A DNA stretch of 64,000 bases. Source: Novosphingobium sp. (GTDB lineage: Bacteria; Pseudomonadota; Alphaproteobacteria; Sphingomonadales; Sphingomonadaceae). The notes below the pieces were generated by a model. It was not told the origin of the DNA, did not search any database, and saw only the letters and a list, made by a program, of their open reading frames with translations. Position numbers and translations under genes: made by a program. Position 1 is the stretch's first letter. Every line of letters starts with the position of its first letter. The stretch is taken from positions 62,001-126,000 of the forward strand of contig JACKKY010000007.1 in NCBI GenBank assembly GCA_024236175.1, written 5' to 3'. Shown here in pieces: positions 17,129-25,823 of the stretch.

Positions 17129-17947
17129 GTGATGGCCGAGGATCTGTCGGGAAAGGTCGCGATCGTGACCGGTGCAAGCCAGGGAACCGGCAGGGCCTAT
17201 GCGAGGGCCCTGGCGCAGGCCGGCGCGACGGTGATCGCCACCTCGCGCTCGATGAAGGCGCCCGGTCCGGGTGAGACGGCCGCCGCCAACACCCTGGCCG
17301 AACTTGCGGATGTCGCCCGGGCGGCGGGAGAAGCGATCCACGTGATCGCCTGCGATGTGGGAGTCGAAGAGCAGATCGTGCATTGCATGGACGAGGTCAT
17401 CGCCAATTTCGGCCGCATCGACATTCTCGTGAACAATGCCGCGACCTATCCGGAAGACCAGGCTGAGCCGCACTACGATCCGTTCGGTTTCACCACCGAA
17501 GAGTGGGAGCGATACAACCGTGTCAATGTCATCGGGCCCTATCTGACGATACGCTCGGCAGCGCCCTACATGATCGAGCAGCGGTCCGGCAGCATCATCA
17601 ACATCACCTCGGGAGCAGCCCTGGGCAACGAGTTCCAGGCGGCGCAATACGGCATGCTGGCCTATGTCACCACCAAGGCCGCGCTCAATCGGATGAGCCA
17701 GTTCTTCGCCGTCGAGTTCAAGGAGCACAACATCGCGGTCAACGCGCTGTGTCCGGGCTCGGTCGTGACCAACTCATGGCGGGGCGTGCCCCAGGAAATG
17801 AAGGACGAAATGCTGCAGGCCGGTCGCGGCAAGCTGCCGACTCCTGAAGTGATGGGGCCGGCCCTGCTGTTCCTCGCGCGGCAAACCGGCGAAACCTACA
17901 GCGGCAACGTGCTGAGCACGGAGGATTTCGGCGTCAGCTGGCCCTGA
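17129..17947 (+). CDS. SDR-family oxidoreductase
   Basis: NAD(P)-dependent short-chain dehydrogenase, 272 residues. TGASQGTGRAYA (cofactor glycine motif), NNAA, the catalytic Ser region (NITSGAA) and Tyr-x3-Lys (AYVTTKAALN) are in place, followed by CPGSVVTNSW. A GTG at 17129 and an ATG at 17132 are adjacent in-frame starts. The C-terminus ends STEDFGVSWP. The substrate is unknown. It is separated from the facing DUF4136 gene by a terminator. Confidence 0.88.
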   Translation: MMAEDLSGKVAIVTGASQGTGRAYARALAQAGATVIATSRSMKAPGPGETAAANTLAELADVARAAGEAIHVIACDVGVEEQIVHCMDEVIANFGRIDILVNNAATYPEDQAEPHYDPFGFTTEEWERYNRVNVIGPYLTIRSAAPYMIEQRSGSIINITSGAALGNEFQAAQYGMLAYVTTKAALNRMSQFFAVEFKEHNIAVNALCPGSVVTNSWRGVPQEMKDEMLQAGRGKLPTPEVMGPALLFLARQTGETYSGNVLSTEDFGVSWP

Positions 17948-17979
17948 CCGGATCGACGCTGCGTGGGGTGACGCCCGGC

Positions 17980-18008
17980 AAAAAAAGCGGGCCCCTTGCG
18001 GGACCCGC
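17980..18008 (-). terminator. Rho-independent terminator of the DUF4136 lipoprotein gene
   Basis: On the minus strand a 9-bp stem (GCGGGTCCC / GGGGCCCGC, one internal mismatch, 4-nt loop GCAA) is followed at once by seven T residues, 27 nt past the lipoprotein stop. It is the cleanest intrinsic terminator in the window and also insulates the convergent SDR gene. Confidence 0.9.
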
Positions 18009-18034
18009 CTTCCAAACAGTCCGGGTAGCCGGGC

Positions 18035-18715
18035 CTACTTGACCGGCTTTACGGTCTTCTTCTCCGGCGCGATGGTGATGCGCACCGTCTCGCCGGAATT
18101 TCCCGGGAAACCCGTGAACATCGCTTCGACCAGGTTCGGCACCAGGTACTGGAGCCGGTTCGAGGTCGAGACGGCCTGGGCCTGGCCTTCGAACAGGCGA
18201 TAGCCGTCGACGCGCCGGTCGATCTTCAGCTCGACGCCGCTGGTGTAGACGGTATCGACATCGACGCCGCTGTCGAACCAGGGATCGTGCCAGCCATAGT
18301 GCCACAAGCCGGTCCGCCACGGCCGGGACCAATAGGGGCCGTAGCCGTACCACGGGCCCCAGAAGGGACTGTAGGCGCCCCGTCCGGAGCTGCGGATGCG
18401 ATCGCGTCCGCCGTCGACGCCGTAGTCGAAGCGCACCAGGAGCTGGGCTTCTTCCGGATTCTCGACCGGAGTATAGCCTTGCGCGGCCATCTGGCGCTCC
18501 ACGAGGTCGGCATACTGGCCGAACTCGATGCCGCCGGCCATCACCGGATCGTCCGCGACCACCGCGAACGTCTGCCCGGCGGGGGGCGGCAGCTGCGACT
18601 GGAAGCGCGAGACATTCGCCTTGAACGGGGACGTACAGGCGGCAAGGCCCAGCAGCAGGAGGACAGCGGCGGCCAGCTTCATCCGTCCCAGGCCGGACGA
18701 TTGATTTGCGGTCAT
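18035..18715 (-). CDS. DUF4136 domain-containing lipoprotein
   Basis: Exported lipoprotein of about 226 residues. A signal helix (KLAAAVLLLLGLAAC) ends in a LAAC lipobox. The mature part has the DUF4136 style: an early TFAVVADD strand, ADLVERQMAAQGY, and an aromatic-rich YGYGPYWSRPW segment followed by a basic EKKTVKPVK tail. The start at 18715 has GGAGAAT upstream; an internal ATG at 18682 begins right at the signal peptide. Probably anchored to the outer membrane; its role is unknown. Confidence 0.85.
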   Translation of the reverse strand: MTANQSSGLGRMKLAAAVLLLLGLAACTSPFKANVSRFQSQLPPPAGQTFAVVADDPVMAGGIEFGQYADLVERQMAAQGYTPVENPEEAQLLVRFDYGVDGGRDRIRSSGRGAYSPFWGPWYGYGPYWSRPWRTGLWHYGWHDPWFDSGVDVDTVYTSGVELKIDRRVDGYRLFEGQAQAVSTSNRLQYLVPNLVEAMFTGFPGNSGETVRITIAPEKKTVKPVK

Positions 18716-18888
18716 TGTCTTATTCTCCAAAATACTTTGCAGGCCCTGTCACACCCTCCAAGACGCGGCCCTCGCATATGCGAACATCTCGTAAACAAAC
18801 ACTGCTGAATAGGGCTTGAATACGGTTTTGAACACAGTGATCCGAAATGGGGCAGGCCTTGCCCGCAAGCGCGGGTTGCGCGTTCCGC

Positions 18889-19281
18889 CTATGTCGATGC
18901 GTCCGCTGCTTGCCTCAGACCGCTCGGATCCTCCTCGATGGTCTCGCAGTCGACGATCCAGCAATGCGACTGGTCGAACCACTTCGCCTCGTCTTCCTTG
19001 ATCATCTCGAAGTTCTCGGCGGAGATGCGGCCCATTTCCCGATAGGCGGCCTCGTCGGGCAGCACGAATTCGGAAACCGCGTCGAAGCCGATTTCCGCCG
19101 GACCGCCGTCCTTCTGGTCGAAGTTGTATCCGGTTGTCAGGTAGTTGCGCCGGTATTCGGTCCACAGATGGCCGAACAGCCGCACCGCGATGCGCGAATG
19201 GCTGTTCTCGTAGCCGTCGCGAAACTGCTCCGGGGTCAGGTCCTTCCTGCGCTTCACCATCACGATCTTCTTGATGGGCAT
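18889..19281 (-). CDS. EthD domain-containing protein
   Basis: 130-residue dimeric alpha/beta barrel (ferredoxin-like) protein. The N-terminus KKIVMVKRRKDLTPEQF plus a conserved GYENSHSRIA histidine and YRRNYL resemble EthD-type proteins, which accompany degradation pathways and may be accessory enzymes or stabilisers. AAGGAGAGG precedes the ATG. It lies 92 nt downstream of the LLM monooxygenase on the same strand, so the two probably serve one pathway. Confidence 0.8.
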   Translation of the reverse strand: MPIKKIVMVKRRKDLTPEQFRDGYENSHSRIAVRLFGHLWTEYRRNYLTTGYNFDQKDGGPAEIGFDAVSEFVLPDEAAYREMGRISAENFEMIKEDEAKWFDQSHCWIVDCETIEEDPSGLRQAADAST

Positions 19282-19373
19282 GCCGCACCTCTCCTTTTGA
19301 CGCTTGTTCCCGGGCCCTTGTTACCAGAGAGCGCCGGCGCTGGATACGACGGAAGGCCATGGAGAGGCGACCG

Positions 19374-20702
19374 TCACGATCGCAGGTTTTCGCGAAAGCT
19401 GCGCCCTTCGTATTCGGTGCGGTAGAGTCCCCGCCGCTGCAGCTCGGGCACGACGAGATCGACGAAATTGCGCAGGCCCATCGGGCTGGACGAGGTGCCG
19501 ATGACGAAGCCGTCGCAGGCATCGGCTTCGAAGATCTCCTGCATATGGTCCGCGATCGCTTCGGGTGTCCCGACGATGCGCGGGGCCATCCAGGTGGTGG
19601 CGTAGAGCAGGGCCGCTTCGCGCAGCGTCAGCGGTCGCCCGTCTTTGCGGATCTCGCAGACGTTCTGGTAGAGCCCGACCGAGACGATCCGCTCATGCTC
19701 CACCGGGATGTCGGCGAAAACGGCGTCGAGCGGGAAGCTGCGCAAGTCCACCCCGGTCAGGTCGCACAGCGTTTGCAGGCCGAGCTCCACGCTGGCCAGG
19801 CTGTCGACATGGTCGGCCTGTTCACGGGCCTGCTCCTCGGTAGCGGCGGTAATCACGTCGAGCGCGGGCAGGATCGCGCAATGGGCGGGATCGCGCCCTT
19901 GCGCGGCGACGCGCTGCTTCATGTCCGCGTAGAACTCCTGCATCAGCGGCAGTTCCTGCTGGACGGTGAAGACCACTTCCGCCCAGCGCGCGGCGAAGTC
20001 ACGCCCGCGCGGTGAGGATCCGGCCTGCATCAGCACGGGATGGCCCTGCGGCGGATGGGGCGTCGTCAGCCCGCCGCGAGTCCGCACGCTCTTGCCCTCG
20101 TATTGCACGAAATGGACTTTCTCCGGGTCGGCGAACAGGCCCCGCTCCTTGTCGAGGCGCAGCGCGTCCGGCTCCCAGGTGTTCCACAGCGTCATGCACG
20201 CCTCGAGCACCTCGTCGGCATGGTCGTATCGCGAGACGCGCTCTTCAAGGGTGTCGAGGCCGAAATTGGCCGCTTCGGCCGGGTTGCCGGACGTGACGAT
20301 GTTCCAGCCGGCGCGTCCGCCGCTGATGTGATCGAGCGAGGCGAAAGTCCGGGCGATATGATAGGCGTGATAGAAGGACGTGCTCATCGTCGCGGTCAGC
20401 CCCAGATGCTTCGTCACCCGCGCCATGGCGGCGAGCAACTGCATCGGATCGAGCATGACCATCTGCCCGCCGTATTTCGCGACAAGGTTCGGCTTGTCTT
20501 CCGACTGGCCCTGGATGAACTGGTAATCCACCAGGAACAGCCCGTCGAACAGGCCCTGTTCGCTGATCCGCGCGATCTCCTCGTAACGCCCGGCATCGAG
20601 CACGAGATGACCGTCGCCGTCGGGATGGCGCCAGCCGCCGTTGTGATGGTTGGTCGGCCCCGCGCACATCAGCGTCACGAAATGCATCTTGCGGCTGGAC
20701 AA
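19374..20702 (-). CDS. NtaA/SnaA/DszA-family FMN-dependent monooxygenase
   Basis: Two-component-type flavin monooxygenase of 442 residues that needs a separate flavin reductase. The family style is clear: FVTLMCAGPTNHHNGGWRHP, GLFDGLFLVDYQF, TATMSTSFYHAYHIARTFASLDHISGGRAGWNIVT (split over several motifs), SSPRGRDFAARWAEVVF. A TTG at 20702 is favoured because GAGGGGAG lies 7 nt upstream; an ATG five codons later is possible. No flavin reductase is adjacent. Known members act on nitrilotriacetate, dibenzothiophene sulfone or pristinamycin; the substrate here is open. Confidence 0.88.
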   Translation of the reverse strand: MSSRKMHFVTLMCAGPTNHHNGGWRHPDGDGHLVLDAGRYEEIARISEQGLFDGLFLVDYQFIQGQSEDKPNLVAKYGGQMVMLDPMQLLAAMARVTKHLGLTATMSTSFYHAYHIARTFASLDHISGGRAGWNIVTSGNPAEAANFGLDTLEERVSRYDHADEVLEACMTLWNTWEPDALRLDKERGLFADPEKVHFVQYEGKSVRTRGGLTTPHPPQGHPVLMQAGSSPRGRDFAARWAEVVFTVQQELPLMQEFYADMKQRVAAQGRDPAHCAILPALDVITAATEEQAREQADHVDSLASVELGLQTLCDLTGVDLRSFPLDAVFADIPVEHERIVSVGLYQNVCEIRKDGRPLTLREAALLYATTWMAPRIVGTPEAIADHMQEIFEADACDGFVIGTSSSPMGLRNFVDLVVPELQRRGLYRTEYEGRSFRENLRS

Positions 20703-20734
20703 TGTCGCGCTCCCCTCGGGCTAATGGTGCGTTA

Positions 20735-21667
20735 TCAGAAGTCGTAGATCAGGGTGAAGCGGCTCAGCGTGTCAGTCCTGACGGCACCGTCCGGCGGATC
20801 GGTTTCATGCTCGACGGTATAGGAAACACGCGCAGACAGCTTTCCGTTGAGCCTCGCCTGCAGTCCGGTGACGGAAGCGAGCGTGCTGTTGTCCGACTGC
20901 ACATAGGCGCTGGCAGTCTGGGTCAGCTTCATGTTCTTCGCGAACTGCCAGTCGAAATCGAGAGCGGCGAGGCCGGCCAGATGGCTCCTGTGGCCTGACG
21001 GGATCAGGCTGGTGCGCCGCCAGGCGGGGCCGGCCTTGACCGATAGCTGCATGTCGTCCCGGTCGACGAACCGGTATCCCAGGCCGCCCGACAGCGAGAT
21101 CCTGCTTGAAAAGCCCTGGAAGCGGTCGCGTTCATATTGCGCCAGGCCGAAGGTGAATGCGCCGTCGCCGAGCCGGTAGTTGGGCTCATAGGCGAACAGG
21201 AACTGCTCCTTGGTGGTTTTGCCGTCGGTGCGATGGTAGTCGGCGGCGGCGGTAAGCTTGTGCCGCCAGTCGATACCCTTGCGTTCCAGGGTCAGGCCCA
21301 GCGTCAGGCCGGTTTCGCTGCTGTTGCCGGTCGAGCGGGACGCGCCGATCTCGCCCTTGCCGCTCCAGTTGTCGAACAGGCCCGCCGAGCGAAGCTGCTG
21401 TTCCTTGCGCGCCGCTTTCGCCTCCGCGAGCCGCTCTTGCCCGGCGAGGAATTGTGCGCGCATCGCTTCGATTTCGGCGGCATCGCCGGGATTGGTCTGG
21501 ATGGCGAGGTCGGCGACTGTCTTGACTGTGGCCGGATCGCCGGTGGCGATGGCCGCATCGATCATTGCCCGGACCGGTTCCGGCAGCCTGGCATGGGCGA
21601 CACCCGGCGCGGCAAGAAGGGCAAGCGCAGCGCCGGAGACAACTGGAATTCCAAACCTGATAAGCAC
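20735..21667 (-). CDS. DUF481 (YdiY-like) outer-membrane protein
   Basis: 310-residue exported protein. From a GTG at 21667 (GGAAAGGA just upstream) it has a signal peptide ending AHA near residue 25 and a short helical region rich in Glu/Arg/Lys. This is followed by a long run of alternating amphipathic strands (GEIGASRSTGNSSETGLTLGL, SVKAGPAWRRTS) ending in an aromatic residue (RFTLIYDF), as expected for a beta-barrel. Its function is unknown. The start lies 14 nt after the trpS stop, so it is probably in the secB-murJ-trpS transcription unit. Confidence 0.85.
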   Translation of the reverse strand: MLIRFGIPVVSGAALALLAAPGVAHARLPEPVRAMIDAAIATGDPATVKTVADLAIQTNPGDAAEIEAMRAQFLAGQERLAEAKAARKEQQLRSAGLFDNWSGKGEIGASRSTGNSSETGLTLGLTLERKGIDWRHKLTAAADYHRTDGKTTKEQFLFAYEPNYRLGDGAFTFGLAQYERDRFQGFSSRISLSGGLGYRFVDRDDMQLSVKAGPAWRRTSLIPSGHRSHLAGLAALDFDWQFAKNMKLTQTASAYVQSDNSTLASVTGLQARLNGKLSARVSYTVEHETDPPDGAVRTDTLSRFTLIYDF

Positions 21668-21681
21668 TGAATCCTTTCCGG

Positions 21682-22701
21682 TTATCCCCGCACCAGGCCC
21701 AGTGCCTTGTAGGCCGCATCCAGCGTGGGCGCGCCGAGATCGCGCGCCTTGAGCGCGCCCTTGGCGAGAATCGCATCGAGCTGCTCGCGATCCTGTTTGA
21801 GCTCGACGAAACGCTCGTTGATGGGAGACAGCTTTTCCACCAGCAGCTCGCCCAGCGCCGGCTTGAACTTGCCGAAGCCCTCGCCGGCGAAGTCCTTGAG
21901 CACGTCGTCGACGCCCGTGCCCGCCATGGCGGCATAGATGCCGACGAGGTTGGCGGCTTCCGGCCTTCCTTCCAGGCCCGCCGCTTCCGATGGCAGCACT
22001 TCGGGGTCGGTCCGCGCCTTGCGGACCTTCTGCATGACGGTGTCGGCATCGTCGGTGAGGTTGATGCGGCTCATGTCCGAAGGGTCGGACTTGCTCATCT
22101 TCGCGCTGCCGTCGCGCAGGCTCATGATCCGCGCCGCGTCGGGCGGGATGATCGGATCGGGCAGGGTGAAGACCGGCGCGTCCACCGGGCAGAAATCGTT
22201 GTTGAACTTCTGCGCGATGTCGCGGGCGAGCTCCAGGTGCTGCTTCTGGTCCTCGCCGACCGGGACATGGGTCGCCTGGTAGAGCAGCACGTCGGCCGCC
22301 TGCAGCACCGGATAGGTGAAAAGGGCGATGGAAGCGCCTTCGCGGTTCTTGCCGGACTTGTCCTTGAACTGGGTCATGCGGTTGAGCCAGCCCATGCGGG
22401 CCGTGCCGTTCAGCAGCCATTGCAGCTCCGAATGCGCGGGCACCTGCGCCTGGTTGAACAGGATCGAACGGTCAGGATCGATCCCGCAGGCGACTAGCGC
22501 GGCGACCATCTCCAGCGTGTTTGCGGCCAGCTCCGCCGGGTCGTGCGGCATGGAGATGGCGTGCAGGTCGGCAAGGAAGAACAGGCACTGCCCGCCATGG
22601 CTCTCGATATCGTCCTGCATCCGCACCCAGTTGCGGATGGCGCCCAGGTAATTGCCGAGATGGAGATTGCCTGTCGGCTGGATGCCGGAAACGATACGCA
22701 T
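21682..22701 (-). CDS. trpS: Tryptophanyl-tRNA synthetase
   Basis: Class I aminoacyl-tRNA synthetase of 339 residues. The HIGH-like motif appears as TGNLHLGN and the KMSKS motif as KMSKSDPSD; SGIQPTG at the start and the DVLLYQATHVPVGEDQKQH segment are typical of TrpRS. The ATG at 22701 is fixed by the conserved MRIVSGIQPTG start. It lies downstream of murJ (75-nt gap). Confidence 0.96.
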   Translation of the reverse strand: MRIVSGIQPTGNLHLGNYLGAIRNWVRMQDDIESHGGQCLFFLADLHAISMPHDPAELAANTLEMVAALVACGIDPDRSILFNQAQVPAHSELQWLLNGTARMGWLNRMTQFKDKSGKNREGASIALFTYPVLQAADVLLYQATHVPVGEDQKQHLELARDIAQKFNNDFCPVDAPVFTLPDPIIPPDAARIMSLRDGSAKMSKSDPSDMSRINLTDDADTVMQKVRKARTDPEVLPSEAAGLEGRPEAANLVGIYAAMAGTGVDDVLKDFAGEGFGKFKPALGELLVEKLSPINERFVELKQDREQLDAILAKGALKARDLGAPTLDAAYKALGLVRG

Positions 22702-22776
22702 GTTCTGTAGGACCTTGGATTTGCGGAATGCCGGCCAATAAGGGGCTTTGGCCGGGTTTGGCAATCGCTGGCGGGT

Positions 22777-24351
22777 TCAGGCGGGGCGGCGCAGGAGCTG
22801 GTCGATGGTCTTGCGGTCGAGCACGCCGAGGGCTGCGGCGGCGCCGAAGAAGACAACCATGCCCAACGCCACCAGCGCGGCGACGGCGCCAATGCGCTCG
22901 AGCACAGAGCCTGAGTACCAGCTCGCACCCAGCGGCATCGCATACCACAGCGCGGCGCCCATCAGCGCGGCGGCGAGTGCGATTCGCGCGATGCGCCCGG
23001 CGACAAGCCCGGTAAGGTGGTAGTAGCCCTTGGCCGAGAGGATCGCGTAGAGCAGGATGCAATTGCTCCAGGCTCCCACCGCGCCTCCCAGCGCCAGGCC
23101 CACCACGCCGAAGCGCGGAACCAGGATCAGGTTCGCGCCGATATTGAGCAGCAGCCCGGTTGCGGCGGTGTAGACCGGCGTCCGCGTATCCTTGCGCGCA
23201 AAGAAGTTCGGCACCAGCACCTTGACCAGCACATAGGCGGGCAGGCCGACCACCAGCGCGGAGACGACAGCACCCGTTGCCAGGCTGTCGGCCAGCGTAT
23301 AGGCGCCGCCGGTGTAGAAGGCGCGGGTGAAGGCGCTGCCGGTGACGAACAGGGCGACCGCCGCCGGCAGGGTCAGCAGCAGCGCCAGCTCCACGGCGTT
23401 GCTCTGCAGCCGGAACGCGCCGCTCCCGTCGTCCTGGGCGATGTAGCGCGACAGCGACGGGAGGATGGCCGTGCCGAGCGCGATGCCGATGATGCCGAGC
23501 GGAAGCTGGTTGAGCCGGTCGGCCATGGCGAGGAAGGTGATCGACTTGTCGGGCAGGGTGGACAGGAAGAACAGGTCGATGAAGCGGCTGATCTGGTAGA
23601 CCCCGGCTCCGAACACGGCCGGCAGCACGAGTATTCCCAGCTCCTTCACGCCCGGGGTGATCCGGGGGCGCCTGAGCGTCATACGAAATCCGGCGCGCTT
23701 CGCCCAGAAGCCCAGCCAGAGGAGCTGGAACAGGCCCGATACGCTCACCGCTACCGCCAGCATCATCCCGGTCGTCTGCCGCGCCCCTTCAGAACCGTCG
23801 AGCGTGGCGCCCGCGATCAGCGCCGTGATCAGGCAGATGTTGAGCATGATCGGCGCGGCTGCCGCTGCGGCGAAGCGCGACAGCGAGTTGAGCACAGCGG
23901 CCAGCAGCGTGGCGATGCTCATCAGGGCAAGGTAGGGGAAGGCCACCCGCGCCATCAGCACGGCAAGGTCGAAGCGCGTGGCATCGCCGGCCAGCGCGTC
24001 GCTGGCGAACAGGCCGATGATCCAGGGCATCGCGATCAGCGCCAGCGCCGAGAAGACGATCAGGATCGGGATCAGGATCGCCAGCACTTCCTCGGAGAAG
24101 TGCCTGGCGTCGGTGAGGTCGCCGCCGTCTTCTTTGTAGCGCCGGTTGAACAGTGGAACGAAGGCCTGGCTGAAGGCGCCTTCCGCGAACAGGCGGCGGA
24201 AGATGTTGGGAAGCTGGAAAGCGAGCTGCCAGGCATCGGCGACACCGCCCGCGCCGAGCACGCGGGCCAGCAGCATGTCGCGGGCGAAACCGAAAACCCG
24301 GCTGACGGCCGTCAGGCCGCCGATCGTCCCGACATTCCTGATGAGACTCAT
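22777..24351 (-). CDS. murJ: Lipid II flippase MurJ (MviN)
   Basis: Essential inner-membrane MOP-superfamily flippase moving lipid II across the membrane for peptidoglycan synthesis; 524 residues with about 14 hydrophobic helices. The N-terminus SLIRNVGTIGGLTAVSRVFGFARD and the AEGAFSQAFVPLFN segment are diagnostic, with the conserved arginines of the central cavity in place. The ATG at 24351 begins this conserved sequence. It follows secB by 41 nt and precedes trpS. Confidence 0.95.
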   Translation of the reverse strand: MSLIRNVGTIGGLTAVSRVFGFARDMLLARVLGAGGVADAWQLAFQLPNIFRRLFAEGAFSQAFVPLFNRRYKEDGGDLTDARHFSEEVLAILIPILIVFSALALIAMPWIIGLFASDALAGDATRFDLAVLMARVAFPYLALMSIATLLAAVLNSLSRFAAAAAAPIMLNICLITALIAGATLDGSEGARQTTGMMLAVAVSVSGLFQLLWLGFWAKRAGFRMTLRRPRITPGVKELGILVLPAVFGAGVYQISRFIDLFFLSTLPDKSITFLAMADRLNQLPLGIIGIALGTAILPSLSRYIAQDDGSGAFRLQSNAVELALLLTLPAAVALFVTGSAFTRAFYTGGAYTLADSLATGAVVSALVVGLPAYVLVKVLVPNFFARKDTRTPVYTAATGLLLNIGANLILVPRFGVVGLALGGAVGAWSNCILLYAILSAKGYYHLTGLVAGRIARIALAAALMGAALWYAMPLGASWYSGSVLERIGAVAALVALGMVVFFGAAAALGVLDRKTIDQLLRRPA

Positions 24352-24392
24352 GGGCCGAAGAGGCTCATGACGCGATCGCCGCCGCCCGCGTC

Positions 24393-24917
24393 TCAGGCGT
24401 TGCCGGTCGGCGCGTCCTCGCCACCCTGCGGCTGGTCCTGCTGCGCGGCGAGCTGCTGCATGTAGAGGCCGTTGAAGTCGATCGGATCGAGCATCAGCGG
24501 AGCGAATCCGGCGTCGCGCACGGCATCGGCAATGATGCGGCGAGCGAAGGGAAACAGGATTCGCGGTGCTTCGGCGTAAAGAAATGCGTGCGCCTGGCCA
24601 TCGTCGAGATTGCGCATGCCGATCAGGCCGCAATAGGCAAGGTCGACGACATAGGCGGTGCCGGCCTGCGCCTTGGCCGTGGCCACGATCTTGACCTCGA
24701 CTTCATGCACCTCTTCGCCCACCGACCTCGCGCCGATGTTGAACTGGATGTCGAGCTGCGGCGCGTCCTGCCACTGGAAGCTGTCCGGCGCGTTCGGGTT
24801 CTCGACCGACAAGTCCTTCACATATTGCGAAATAATCCCCGCGGTCGGAGCATTGTCTTCGCCATTGCCTTCGGAGCCAAGCTTGAGGTCGGAAATGATG
24901 TTGCCTTCGTCGGCCAT
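24393..24917 (-). CDS. secB: Protein-export chaperone SecB
   Basis: Cytosolic tetrameric chaperone that keeps preproteins unfolded and delivers them to SecA; 174 residues. Family segments are QYVKDLSVENPNAP, EVEVKIVATAK, AYCGLIGMRN and APRILFPFARRIIADAVRDAGF followed by the flexible C-terminal GLYMQQ. It starts an apparent secB-murJ-trpS unit and is divergent from the Tim44-like gene across 224 bp. Confidence 0.95.
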   Translation of the reverse strand: MADEGNIISDLKLGSEGNGEDNAPTAGIISQYVKDLSVENPNAPDSFQWQDAPQLDIQFNIGARSVGEEVHEVEVKIVATAKAQAGTAYVVDLAYCGLIGMRNLDDGQAHAFLYAEAPRILFPFARRIIADAVRDAGFAPLMLDPIDFNGLYMQQLAAQQDQPQGGEDAPTGNA

Positions 24918-25069
24918 GATCGTCTGCTTTCTCGCGCTTCGATTTCGGTTCGCGGCGCGTCTAGACCCTGTCGCGGCAAAGGGAAAGGCCCGGCACGGCA
25001 TTCGCGTCGTCGCAATGTCATCGGATGGACGAAAAATTAGCCCGTTTGGCCCATTCTCGCGTTGTTCAT

Positions 25070-25099
25070 TTGTAAACCTTACCTACATCGGGTTAGTAT
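25070..25099 (+). promoter_or_regulatory. Candidate promoter of the Tim44-like/mltA/smr genes
   Basis: In the AT-richer secB / Tim44-like intergenic region, TTGTAA and TAGTAT hexamers are separated by 18 bp, 43 bp before the GTG start. The match to sigma-70-type elements is partial; this is a visual call. Confidence 0.35.
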
Positions 25100-25141
25100 A
25101 TGAGATCAGCCCGAACCGTCCGAACGAATGGAATCGCTTAA

Positions 25142-25819
25142 GTGACTGTCGAAATCGTCATCCTGGCCATGATCGCAGCTTTTCTGGGGCTGCGTCTCTA
25201 TTCGGTGCTCGGTCGGCGCGCCGAGCACGAGGAAGAGCCGATCCAGGGCCGATTCGACAATCAGCCCGGTGCACCGGGTGCCGCTCGCTCACCCGCCTCG
25301 CGCGATTCGGCCGAGCCGCAACCGCTCAATCCGGCATTGCGTCAACGCGAATATCCCGCCGCCACGCCGATGGTGGAGCGCGGCCTGCGCGAGATCGCAG
25401 CCGCGGACCGGCATTTCGATGCCTTCGCTTTCCTCGACGGTGGCCGCGAAGCTTACCGCATGATCCTCGAAGCCTTCTGGAAAGGCGACAAGGAAGAGTT
25501 GCGGATGCTGTGCGACAAGGACGTCTATGAAAGCTTCGCCGGCGCCATCGATGCGCGCAACGAAGCGGGTGAGACGCTCGACAACCGGCTGGTGCGAGTC
25601 GAGGACGCGGCGATCGTCGATGCGGGCGTCGATGCTGGGGTGGCACGGATCACCATTCGCTTCCGCTCGGATATCGCCGCCGTCACCCGCGACGCCGATG
25701 GCAATGTGATCGCCGGTTCGCTCGACGATGCGATCGAGGCGATCGACGTGTGGACGTTCAGCCGCCACGTGCGCTCCGCCGATCCGGACTGGCTGCTCGA
25801 CGAGACCGACGAGGGCTGA
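25142..25819 (+). CDS. Tim44/TimA-family adaptor protein
   Basis: 225-residue protein with one N-terminal membrane helix (EIVILAMIAAFLGLRLYSVLG), a disordered Pro/Arg-rich linker (about 30-85) and a C-terminal Tim44-like domain (FLDGGREAYRMILEAFWKGD to DVWTFSRHVRSADPDWLL). In alphaproteobacteria, TimA-type proteins are proposed relatives of the mitochondrial Tim44 import factor; their role is not settled. The start is GTG. It lies divergent from secB, in an arrangement shared with related genomes, and only 4 nt before mltA. Confidence 0.88.
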   Translation: MTVEIVILAMIAAFLGLRLYSVLGRRAEHEEEPIQGRFDNQPGAPGAARSPASRDSAEPQPLNPALRQREYPAATPMVERGLREIAAADRHFDAFAFLDGGREAYRMILEAFWKGDKEELRMLCDKDVYESFAGAIDARNEAGETLDNRLVRVEDAAIVDAGVDAGVARITIRFRSDIAAVTRDADGNVIAGSLDDAIEAIDVWTFSRHVRSADPDWLLDETDEG

Positions 25820-25823
25820 TCCC